Source of the DNA: an uncultured beta proteobacterium
Lineage (GTDB): Bacteria > Pseudomonadota > Gammaproteobacteria > Burkholderiales > Rhodocyclaceae
Direction of reading: 5' to 3'
Assembly: GCA_903933395.1 (NCBI GenBank)
Contig: CAIZKA010000542.1
Span: forward strand, 1-5,534
DNA: 5,534 bases
In this document: one piece after another, positions 1-5,534 of the stretch
Layout: each line of letters opens with the position of its first letter
Numbering within the stretch: the stretch's first letter is position 1
The notes under the pieces: generated by a model
Database searches by the model: none
The model's input: the letters and a program-made list of their open reading frames with translations, nothing else
What the model was told of the DNA's origin: nothing
Position numbers and translations under genes: made by a program

Positions 1-2273
1 AGCGCGTTGAGGATCAGCATGATGCTCAGCAGCAGGGCCGAATCGGACTGGAAGCGCAGGTCGGACAGGAATACCCACATGATGATGCCGGCGACCAGGG
101 TGGCCGCCGTAAACGTCACGGCGAATCCGGTGGTGGCCAGCGCCTTCATCACCGCCGCCGGCAGGTCGCGCAGGGCCGCCATTTCCTCGCGGATGCGGTT
201 CATGATGTAGATCGCGTAGTCGATGCCGACACCGATGCCGACGGCGATCACGGGTACGGTATTGATGTTCACGCTGATGTTGTTGATGCCCATGTAGGCG
301 TAGGTCATGATCGTGGCGAAGATCATCGGCAGCACCATCAGCCAGCCGGCATGCAGCGAGCCGTAGAAGGCCATGACGAAGAGGAAGCTGAGGAACAGCA
401 CCAGCGGCACGACGAGCCGGTTGTCGTCGAAAACGGCATCGTTGATGGCGGCATTCACGCCGATGACGCCGCCGCCGAGCAGGATCTGGAAGTCTTTCAC
501 GCCCTGGATGTTGGCAATGCCTTCCCTGGCCAGGGCAACGGCGCGCTGGATGGTTTCGGCCTGATGATCCTTGTAGAAGAACACCATGTTGGCATCGGTG
601 CCGTCAGAATTGAGGAACTCGTTGAGGGCCCCCGGAATCGGGCTGCCGGCCATGTAGGCGAACATCAGGCCGCCGACTTCCGCGGCCGAATCGGGAATCT
701 GGTACCAGCGTGGTTCGACGTTGTGGATCAGCCCGTTGACATTGCTGATCAGGGTCGGCAGTGACTTGACGCCGCCCAGGCCCGGGTCGTAGAGCATGTG
801 GTTCTGGAAGGCTTCCATGGCATGCAGCACTTCGGGGCGCTTCAGTCCGCCCCTGTCGGCCGTGCGGGCGACGATGTAGAGCTCCTCCGACCCAGGGAAG
901 CGCTCGTTGATCGCCTTGGATGAGACGTTGTAGTCGTGCTTCGGATAGAGCAGAGGCGAGCCCGGTTCGGCTTCGCCGATCTTGACCTTGACTGCGAAAA
1001 TGCTGCCGGCGGCCATGAGCACCGCAAAGACGCCAAGTATCGCCAGCGCCCCGGAGCGATGACCGGCCATGCTGATCACGGAGACGATCTGGTCGCGCAG
1101 AATGCCGAACTTGTTTTCGGTTTTTTTCGGCTGGGGCAGCAGCAGGAGCAGCAAGGGCACCACCAGCAGCACCGTGAAGATCACCGAGAAGGCCCAGAAG
1201 CCGGCGTAGTAGCCGAGCTTGATGTTGATCGGCGCCGCGCCGAGCGCGATCACCAGGATGCCGACCGCATCGACGACGATGGCCAGCGAGCCGGGGCGGA
1301 AGAGATCGTCGAAGGCATTGCGCGCCGCCTTTTTCGAGTCCAGCGTGATGGCCAGTTCGCCGTAGTAGCGCTCCACCAGCTGGATGCTGTGGGACATGGC
1401 GCGTGCGGCAATCAGGAAGGGGATCACCAGGTTGAGCGGATCGAGGTTCCACTTGAGCAGCGATATGAAACCCAGGCCCCAGATCGATGACAGCACGATG
1501 CCGAGCAGCGGCAGGAACACGCCATAGAAACAGCGGAAGTGGATTACCAGCAAAAACACCATCAGTCCCATGGTGTACAGGAAGATCTGCAGGATCTGCG
1601 GCAGGTAGGTGTAGACCCAGCCGATCAGCACCGGCTGCCCGGTGGCATAGATGCGGACGCCGGGGCTTGCGGCCTGGGCCCGGACCTTCTGCAGCTCCTT
1701 GAAGGTCTTGTCGTAGTCTAGATCGCCTTCGTTCAGTTGCGCCTTGATCAGCGCCGCCTTCAGGTCGGGCGAAACCATCAGCCCATATACGCGTGGGTTG
1801 GCCATGACGGCCTTCTTCAACTGGTCGAGTTCCGCGTCGCTGAGATTGGTCTTCGCTGGCTCGTAATAGGCAACGGAGTTCAGTTCGCCGGTCTCGGTCA
1901 GCCAGATCTTGCGCGCCGTGCGGTGGGTAAGACTCGACACCAGGTTATGGTTGACGCCGGGCAGGCTATCAACGTCCTGAGTCACCTTGTGGATGATGGC
2001 CAGCGTCTTGTTGGTAAAGATGGTGCCGCTGTCTACCTCGACCGAGACGACAATCTGGCTCGCACCGCCGAAGGTATCGCGAATCTGGTTGTGCAACTGG
2101 ATGTAGGGATGCTTCTGCGGCAACAGGTCCGCAAACTCGGAGAAAATCTTCAGCCCCGGGATCTGCAGCGCAAAAAATGCGGTGACCAAAAGAATGGCCC
2201 CCAGAATTGCCTTGGGCGCGGCGAAGATCAGGTTTTCGATCTGGTGCAGCGCGTGGGTAATCTTGTGTTTCAT
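1..2273 (-). CDS. RND superfamily transporter, MMPL/HAE3 type (3' end beyond window)
   Basis: This is an inner-membrane transporter of the RND superfamily, probably driven by the proton gradient and moving a hydrophobic or amphiphilic compound; the substrate is unknown. I translated 757 codons from ATG 2273 without a stop, and the gene leaves the window at its 3' end. It has the duplicated RND layout: TM1 near residues 17-38, a periplasmic loop to about 225, TM2-TM6 between about 227 and 380, a short cytoplasmic linker with KK at 383-384, TM7 near 404-427, a second loop to about 617, then TM8-TM11 and the start of TM12. The C-terminal half carries the family signature GIGVGIDYAIYIMNRIREE (679-697, with D685-Y686). 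The equivalent N-terminal segment (281-300) has no acidic residue and instead reads AARAMSHSIQ. A weak AAGG site lies 6 bases before the ATG. The start is 12 bases after the lipoprotein stop, so the two are probably co-transcribed. Family members are usually about 770-870 residues, so little is missing. Confidence 0.9.
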   Translation of the reverse strand, partial: MKHKITHALHQIENLIFAAPKAILGAILLVTAFFALQIPGLKIFSEFADLLPQKHPYIQLHNQIRDTFGGASQIVVSVEVDSGTIFTNKTLAIIHKVTQDVDSLPGVNHNLVSSLTHRTARKIWLTETGELNSVAYYEPAKTNLSDAELDQLKKAVMANPRVYGLMVSPDLKAALIKAQLNEGDLDYDKTFKELQKVRAQAASPGVRIYATGQPVLIGWVYTYLPQILQIFLYTMGLMVFLLVIHFRCFYGVFLPLLGIVLSSIWGLGFISLLKWNLDPLNLVIPFLIAARAMSHSIQLVERYYGELAITLDSKKAARNAFDDLFRPGSLAIVVDAVGILVIALGAAPINIKLGYYAGFWAFSVIFTVLLVVPLLLLLLPQPKKTENKFGILRDQIVSVISMAGHRSGALAILGVFAVLMAAGSIFAVKVKIGEAEPGSPLLYPKHDYNVSSKAINERFPGSEELYIVARTADRGGLKRPEVLHAMEAFQNHMLYDPGLGGVKSLPTLISNVNGLIHNVEPRWYQIPDSAAEVGGLMFAYMAGSPIPGALNEFLNSDGTDANMVFFYKDHQAETIQRAVALAREGIANIQGVKDFQILLGGGVIGVNAAINDAVFDDNRLVVPLVLFLSFLFVMAFYGSLHAGWLMVLPMIFATIMTYAYMGINNISVNINTVPVIAVGIGVGIDYAIYIMNRIREEMAALRDLPAAVMKALATTGFAVTFTAATLVAGIIMWVFLSDLRFQSDSALLLSIMLILNA

Positions 2274-2285
2274 GGCTGGCCTTGG

Positions 2286-3242
2286 TTATTTTTTTGCGGC
2301 CGGGGCGGCCGTCTGTGCCCCGGGCGAGAATAGCTGCAGCGTTCCGGCACCGCCGGCGATAAGCATTCCCTTGTCGCCCAGCGAAAGTGCCGAGCGCAGG
2401 TAAGGCGCCGGGCGTCCCTCGATCAGGGCCCATTCGCCCGCCGTCAGTTTGAGCACCAGGCCATTGATTCCCATGGCATACATTTCGCCATTGTGCTTGA
2501 CCAGTGCATACATCGGCGCCCCGACGCCGCCCGGTTGCTTGACCCAGTTGTTGCCGCCGTCGGTGGTGTGCAGGATAACTCCCGCCAGACCCGATACCCA
2601 CCCGGTGCGGGTGTCGGTGAACAAGGTCGCATGCGGGAAAAAGTCATTCGGGATCTTCTTGCCGTGCTGCCAACTACTGCCCCCGTCCTTCGTCGTCAGC
2701 AGGTTGCCGAATTCACCGGTAATGATGGCGTTGTCGGCATCGAGGAACTGGATCGACATCAGGATGGCGTCTTCGCCGAAGTCCTGCGATTTCCAGCTTG
2801 CCCCCTTGTCGGCGCTCGACAGCAATGTCGTCCGGCTGCCGACAACCCAGTATTGGCCCTTGGAGTCGCAGGTAATGGCCAACGGATTGGCCTTGGTCGT
2901 GAGTTCCCGAGCGTCCCATTTGCTTGCTGCCGGGTCGGCAATCCAGACCTTGCGGTAGAAGTCCAGCGCCACCCAGGAGCCGTCGGGACATACGGCAAGG
3001 CCGATCAGGGAGGACACTCCCGGCAGCACGGTACGTTTCCATGTCGCTCCGTCGTTGTCCGAGCTTACGACCACGCCGTTGTTGCCGGCGGCGACCAGCA
3101 ACTTGCCGTTGCTGGCGACGGATTGAAACTGGTCGGAACGCTGAACGGGTGCCTTCTTCGCCGTCGACACGGCATCGAGGTTGGCAGCCACGTTGCAGCC
3201 GGTGAGCGCGAAGCAAAGCGCAAGGGCCAAAAGATATTTCAT
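2286..3242 (-). CDS. YCF48/BNR-type beta-propeller lipoprotein
   Basis: The predicted product is a 318-residue envelope lipoprotein with a beta-propeller fold. I chose ATG 3242 over an in-frame ATG at 3272 because it begins directly with a lipoprotein signal: MK, a hydrophobic stretch, then lipobox LTGC with the lipidated Cys at 16. An AAGGAGG site also precedes it at an 11-base gap. Asn follows the Cys rather than Asp, which favours transfer to the outer membrane. Four Asp-box repeats are visible: SSDNDGATW (60-68), SSADKGASW (142-150), TTKDGGSSW (183-191) and TTDGGNNW (226-233). These place it with YCF48/HCF136-like and BNR-repeat proteins. YCF48 homologues assist photosystem II assembly in phototrophs, but nothing here points to photosynthesis, and the label marks the fold only. 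The tail is Ala-rich and ends in KK. It is the first gene of an operon with the RND transporter and may be its accessory or sensor subunit (inference). Confidence 0.9.
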   Translation of the reverse strand: MKYLLALALCFALTGCNVAANLDAVSTAKKAPVQRSDQFQSVASNGKLLVAAGNNGVVVSSDNDGATWKRTVLPGVSSLIGLAVCPDGSWVALDFYRKVWIADPAASKWDARELTTKANPLAITCDSKGQYWVVGSRTTLLSSADKGASWKSQDFGEDAILMSIQFLDADNAIITGEFGNLLTTKDGGSSWQHGKKIPNDFFPHATLFTDTRTGWVSGLAGVILHTTDGGNNWVKQPGGVGAPMYALVKHNGEMYAMGINGLVLKLTAGEWALIEGRPAPYLRSALSLGDKGMLIAGGAGTLQLFSPGAQTAAPAAKK

Positions 3243-3253
3243 CTGAACCGCAT

Positions 3254-3260
3254 CCTCCTT
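3254..3260 (-). promoter_or_regulatory. Shine-Dalgarno site of the lipoprotein gene
   Basis: Reading the minus strand, AAGGAGG lies 11 bases before ATG 3242, slightly farther than usual. It decides the start, because the longer in-frame ATG at 3272 lies upstream of this site. A second ATG directly abuts the site (3251-3253), but it is out of frame and stops after four codons (MRFR). Confidence 0.75.
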
Positions 3261-3280
3261 GTGGCAAGGCACTGCTTGCC
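3257..3280 (-). promoter_or_regulatory. Two mutually exclusive hairpins over the lipoprotein gene's ribosome binding site
   Basis: In the minus-strand mRNA, hairpin A pairs GGCAAG with CTTGCC around a 6-base loop (3263-3280). Hairpin B pairs CCTTG with CAAGG around a 3-base loop (3257-3269). B includes four bases of the AAGGAGG site, and A and B share bases, so only one can form. This would allow translational on/off control, but stems of 5-6 bp are short and a function is inference. On the plus strand, hairpin A is followed by six T (3282-3287), so it also resembles a weak intrinsic terminator in that direction. Confidence 0.35.
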
Positions 3281-3657
3281 GTTTTTTGTCATTCCTGCTG
3301 TGCCGCTTGACTATCGATCTCCGGCGCCGAACGAACGTGCTGGCGTCCGTCCGCGTTCAGTCACCGGTCATCTAACGCAAGGTTCGGGCCAGATGTTATT
3401 GGTGCACCGCGATAGATTGACGGCAATTTGCGTACAGGAACCGCTCGAATCGCACGCATCGTTGAAATCCGGCGCCCGGCATCGCCGCAACAATGATGCC
3501 AGTGGCAAGCACCGGCCGATCACATTCCGCCATCGATTGCCTGAATCAACCATTACTCATTTGATCAAAAATTGCCTCCACCGCGGCCTGAATTGATCAA
3601 TCCGTAAATCCAAAATTCTGTACCGAAGGCACGGGAAATCCGCTTTTTTTCGCGACC
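3281..3657. other. Divergent intergenic region with no supported gene
   Basis: This stretch separates the minus-strand lipoprotein/RND operon from the plus-strand trpB2 promoter. Open frames crossing it lack a ribosome binding site and continue as antisense shadows of neighbouring genes. It should hold the promoter of the lipoprotein operon, but I could not find a convincing minus-strand -35/-10 pair. Base composition becomes more AT-rich after about 3540, towards the trpB2 promoter. The only clear internal structure is a pair of identical palindromes, listed separately. Confidence 0.6.
3561..3600. repeat. Pair of identical palindromes TTGATCAA, 32 bases apart
   Basis: The perfect 8-base palindrome TTGATCAA occurs at 3561-3568 and again at 3593-3600. 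The 32-base spacing is about three helical turns, so both copies face the same side of the helix, as expected for a pair of dimer binding sites. They lie about 115-150 bases upstream of the predicted trpB2 start point and about 320-360 bases upstream of the lipoprotein start. They resemble half-sites of an FNR box but lack its 4-base centre. The binding protein is unknown. Confidence 0.35.
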
Positions 3658-3714
3658 AAAATTTTTCATCGCAAAGAGATTGACATTTCGCCGCCCTATT
3701 GTATACAGTGTTCC
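3658..3714 (+). promoter_or_regulatory. Predicted sigma70-type promoter of trpB2 with operator-like palindrome
   Basis: A perfect -35 TTGACA (3680-3685) is followed after 16 bases by TATACA (3702-3707), a fair -10, which predicts a start point near 3714. AAAATTTTT at 3658-3666 lies at about -56 to -48, where an UP element would sit. The -10 is embedded in the palindrome TGTATACA (3700-3707). This resembles TTGTATACAA-like operators bound by many GntR/FadR-family regulators, so repression by occlusion is plausible. The promoter elements are seen; the regulator is inferred. Confidence 0.6.
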
Positions 3715-3910
3715 GTATCCCGTATTTCGTGATGACTTCTTTTGGCACGAAGACGTCCTGAGGATTAACGATTACCGCATATTTGCACTCGAAAGTGCAG
3801 CCTCGACAAGGCGGTTCGGAGACCTCATCGGCCACGCACGCAACAGTCACAAAAAGAAATGGCAGCAAGGGCATTCGAGCCATACAAAACGATAATCAAG
3901 GAGACTAGAC
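3715..3910 (+). promoter_or_regulatory. Long structured 5' leader of trpB2
   Basis: About 195 bases separate the predicted start point from the trpB2 ATG. Three small hairpins abut without gaps: TGCACT/AGTGCA with loop CGAA (3784-3799), GCCT/AGGC with loop CGACA (3800-3812), and GGTT/GACC with loop CGGA (3813-3824). GGA occurs at 3762-3764, in the third loop (3818-3820) and in the ribosome binding site AAGGAG (3898-3903, 7 bases before the ATG). Repeated GGA including one in a loop is the pattern CsrA/RsmA proteins bind. I do not recognise a known riboswitch, see no Trp-rich leader peptide, and see no intrinsic terminator. Confidence 0.4.
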
Positions 3911-5278
3911 ATGAGCCAGACCCGCATCATGCTCGATGAAAAGGAAATACCCACCCATTGGTACAACGTCGTCGCCGACATGCCGAACCCGCCCCTGCCG
4001 CCGTTGGGTCCTGACGGCAACCCGGTGGGCCCGGAAAAGATGCTGGAGATTTTCCCCGGAAACATTCTCGAGCAGGAAATGAGCGCCGAACGCTGGATTC
4101 CGATTCCGGAAGAAGTGCGCGAGATTTACAAACTCTGGCGGCCGACGCCGCTGATGCGGGCGCACCGCCTGGAGAAGGTCCTCGGCACGCCGGCCAAGAT
4201 CTTCTACAAGTACGAAGGCGTGAGCCCCTCCGGTTCGCACAAGACCAACACCTCGGTGCCGCAGGCCTATTACAACAAGCAGGCCGGCTTCTCCCGCGTC
4301 ACCACGGAAACCGGTGCCGGCCAGTGGGGTTCGGCGGTGTCCTTCGCCGGGCAGATGTTCGGTATCGAAGTCCGTATCTACATGGTGAAGATCAGCTACG
4401 AGCAGAAGCCTTACCGTCGCTCGATGATGCAAACCTGGGGCGGCAACGTCTTCCCCAGCCCGACCAACATGACCCAGGCCGGCCGCGATGCCCTGGCCCA
4501 GGACCCGAACAACATGGGCAGTCTGGGCCTGGCGATCTCGGAAGCAGTCGAAGAAGCTGCCTCGCGCGCGGACACCAACTACACGCTCGGCTCGGTGCTA
4601 AACCACGTGCTGTTGCACCAGACGGTGATCGGCCTCGAGGCCAAGAAACAGCTGGCCATGGTGGGCGAATATCCCGACATGGTTTTCGCGCCCTGTGGTG
4701 GCGGCTCGAACTTTGGCGGAATCGCCTTCCCCTTCCTGGCCGACAACGCAGCAGGCAAGAAGGTCCGCCTGGTCGGGGTCGAACCGATCTCCTGCCCGTC
4801 GATGACCAAGGGAATCTACGCCTACGACTATGGCGATTCCTCCGGCTACACGCCCTTGATGAAGATGTACACGCTGGGCCACAACTTCATGCCGCCGGGC
4901 ATCCATGCCGGTGGTCTGCGCTACCACGGCGAATCTCCCTTGGTGTCCCAGCTGTACCACGAAAAACTGATCGAAGCCGTCGCCGTGCCGCAAGTGGCAA
5001 CGTTCGCCGCCGGCGTCCAGTTCGCCAAGGCCGAGGGCATCATTCCCGCGCCGGAGTCCTGCCATGCGATTCGTGCGGTGATCGACGAGGCGCTGCGCTG
5101 CAAGGAATCCGGCGAACCCAAAACCTTGCTCTTCTGCCTCTCGGGACACGGCCACTTCGACATGGCGTCCTACGACCGCTATCTCTCCGGCAAACTCGAG
5201 GACTACGACTACCCGAAGGAACTGGTGGATGAGGCTACGCGGGACCTGCCGAAGGTCGACTGGCCCAAGGCCGCCTAG
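3911..5278 (+). CDS. trpB: TrpB2-type tryptophan synthase beta chain
   Basis: This 455-residue cytoplasmic PLP enzyme is predicted to make L-tryptophan from indole and L-serine (EC 4.2.1.20). ATG 3911 has an AAGGAG site 7 bases upstream. Catalytic features are intact: GSHKTN with the Schiff-base lysine K111 (residues 108-113), the catalytic glutamate E133 in ETGAGQWG, the phosphate-binding GGGSN loop (263-267), and the C-terminal SGHGHFD (411-417) where TrpB1 proteins have SGRGDKD. The K-to-E spacing of 22 matches K87/E109 of Salmonella TrpB. The long N-terminal extension with WYN and PPLPPLGPDG, plus the overall length, mark it as TrpB2 rather than the roughly 400-residue TrpB1. TrpB2 lacks the standard TrpA interface, and no trpA is adjacent. 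It probably acts alone, salvaging free indole or deaminating serine (inference). serC follows 128 bases downstream on the same strand. Confidence 0.95.
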   Translation: MSQTRIMLDEKEIPTHWYNVVADMPNPPLPPLGPDGNPVGPEKMLEIFPGNILEQEMSAERWIPIPEEVREIYKLWRPTPLMRAHRLEKVLGTPAKIFYKYEGVSPSGSHKTNTSVPQAYYNKQAGFSRVTTETGAGQWGSAVSFAGQMFGIEVRIYMVKISYEQKPYRRSMMQTWGGNVFPSPTNMTQAGRDALAQDPNNMGSLGLAISEAVEEAASRADTNYTLGSVLNHVLLHQTVIGLEAKKQLAMVGEYPDMVFAPCGGGSNFGGIAFPFLADNAAGKKVRLVGVEPISCPSMTKGIYAYDYGDSSGYTPLMKMYTLGHNFMPPGIHAGGLRYHGESPLVSQLYHEKLIEAVAVPQVATFAAGVQFAKAEGIIPAPESCHAIRAVIDEALRCKESGEPKTLLFCLSGHGHFDMASYDRYLSGKLEDYDYPKELVDEATRDLPKVDWPKAA

Positions 5279-5294
5279 TTCTCCCCACCCAAGA

Positions 5295-5351
5295 GCAGGC
5301 ATGGCCAAACCGGGAAGAGAAAAGCTCTCTTCCCGGTTTGGCCATGCCTGC
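5295..5351. terminator. Perfect 26-bp inverted repeat after trpB2, with no U-tract
   Basis: The arms 5295-5320 and 5326-5351 are exact reverse complements, with a 5-base loop AAAGC. The stem starts 16 bases after the trpB2 stop. Such a stem would halt 3' exonucleases and may cause termination or RNase III processing. Neither strand has a T-run after the stem, so a classical intrinsic terminator is doubtful and serC may still receive read-through. A dispersed intergenic palindrome is the main alternative. Confidence 0.55.
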
Positions 5352-5356
5352 AATGC

Positions 5357-5386
5357 GATCGCAATCGTGATCGTGATCGAGATCAA
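5357..5386 (+). repeat. Degenerate hexamer tandem repeat with four GATC sites, upstream of serC
   Basis: Five consecutive 6-base units read GATCGC, AATCGT, GATCGT, GATCGA and GATCAA. They lie between the inverted repeat and the serC ribosome binding site. GATC occurs four times in 28 bases. No -35/-10 pair is evident here. The repeat could be a slippage product or a protein-binding array; its function is unknown. Confidence 0.4.
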
Positions 5387-5406
5387 CGACAACACACAGG
5401 AAGCAC

Positions 5407-5534
5407 ATGGCACGCATTTTCAATTTCAGCGCAGGACCGGCCGCATTGCCTGAGGCGGTACTCAAGCAGGCCGCAGAAGAATTGCTGGACTGGCACGGCA
5501 GCGGCCAGTCGGTGATGGAAATGAGCCATCGCGG
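5407..5534 (+). CDS. serC: Phosphoserine aminotransferase SerC (N-terminus only)
   Basis: SerC is a PLP-dependent cytoplasmic aminotransferase that converts 3-phosphohydroxypyruvate and glutamate to O-phosphoserine in serine biosynthesis. It also acts on the related intermediate of pyridoxal phosphate synthesis. Only 42 complete codons are visible before the right edge. They match the family N-terminus closely: FNFSAGPAALP at 5-15, VLKQAAEELLDW at 18-29 and SVMEMSHR at 35-42. As I recall the E. coli SerC N-terminus, this aligns to it without gaps, placing H41 and R42 at the positions that contact the substrate phosphate. The start is supported by AGGA five bases before the ATG. A full protein should be about 360 residues. 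It may be co-transcribed with trpB2, because no strong promoter is visible in the 55 bases after the inverted repeat. Confidence 0.93.
   Translation, partial: MARIFNFSAGPAALPEAVLKQAAEELLDWHGSGQSVMEMSHR

Noticed and set aside
1121..1127. A7 tract in the RND gene as a programmed frameshift site
   Set aside because: The phase does not match a standard -1 slippery heptamer and the main frame continues with clear RND features.
604..1452. 282-residue minus-strand open frame
   Set aside because: It lies in another frame of the RND gene, whose own frame translates to a full transporter through this stretch.
1969..2601. 210-residue minus-strand open frame spanning the lipoprotein/RND junction
   Set aside because: It is out of frame with both convincing genes and has no domain; it is a shadow.
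2286..3242. Photosystem II assembly role
   Set aside because: The YCF48 resemblance is only to Asp-box propeller repeats; no photosynthesis gene is present in the window.
3561..3568. FNR/Anr box
   Set aside because: FNR sites need TTGAT and ATCAA separated by four bases; here the halves overlap.
2493..3596. 367-residue plus-strand open frame
   Set aside because: It is antisense to the lipoprotein gene, has no ribosome binding site or recognisable domain, and is Arg/Gly/Pro-rich as expected for a GC-rich shadow frame.
3732..3761. Nine-codon possible leader peptide (MTSFGTKTS)
   Set aside because: It has no Shine-Dalgarno site, no Trp codons and no attenuator-like terminator after it.
3557..3883. 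108-residue minus-strand frame with a signal-peptide-like start and CxxC
   Set aside because: No ribosome binding site precedes its ATG, it crosses the trpB2 promoter and leader, and I recognise no family.
3680..3895. 71-residue plus-strand frame before trpB2
   Set aside because: Its only start is a TTG inside the -35 element, upstream of the predicted transcription start.
4598..5413. 271-residue minus-strand open frame opposite trpB2 and the inverted repeat
   Set aside because: It is antisense to a complete conserved enzyme, with low-complexity composition and no independent support.

Overview
The window looks like chromosomal DNA from a GC-rich Gram-negative proteobacterium, most likely a betaproteobacterium (a Rhodocyclales-like background is my best guess). 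This rests on the lipoprotein and RND export genes, an E. coli-like SerC N-terminus, clear Shine-Dalgarno sites and high third-position GC. The taxonomic call is inference. No tRNA, rRNA, CRISPR array, insertion sequence or phage gene was seen.

Layout. Positions 1-3242 hold a two-gene operon on the minus strand. The first gene (2286-3242) encodes a small lipoprotein with Asp-box repeats of the YCF48/BNR beta-propeller type. Twelve bases further on begins a large RND-superfamily transporter of the MMPL/HAE3 type (from 2273), which runs off the left edge after 757 visible codons. Positions 3243-3910 are a 668-base divergent intergenic region. It holds a hairpin system over the lipoprotein gene's ribosome binding site, two identical 8-base palindromes 32 bases apart, a sigma70-like promoter with an operator-like palindrome in its -10 region, and a roughly 195-base leader with three abutting small hairpins. 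Positions 3911-5278 (plus strand) encode a complete TrpB2-type tryptophan synthase beta chain. A perfect 26-bp inverted repeat and a short GATC-rich hexamer repeat fill the 128 bases before serC (phosphoserine aminotransferase), which starts at 5407 and runs off the right edge.

How the genes fit together. The minus-strand pair probably forms one envelope system: an inner-membrane RND pump with large periplasmic loops, plus a lipid-anchored propeller that could sit beside it or in the outer membrane. Its substrate cannot be read from the sequence. The plus-strand pair links two PLP enzymes around serine: SerC makes phosphoserine and TrpB2 consumes serine, with no trpA visible. The most interesting items are the stand-alone TrpB2 beside serC, the structured leader and operator-like palindrome that may control it, the long perfect stem with no U-tract, and an RND pump whose N-terminal half lacks the usual acidic residue in TM4.
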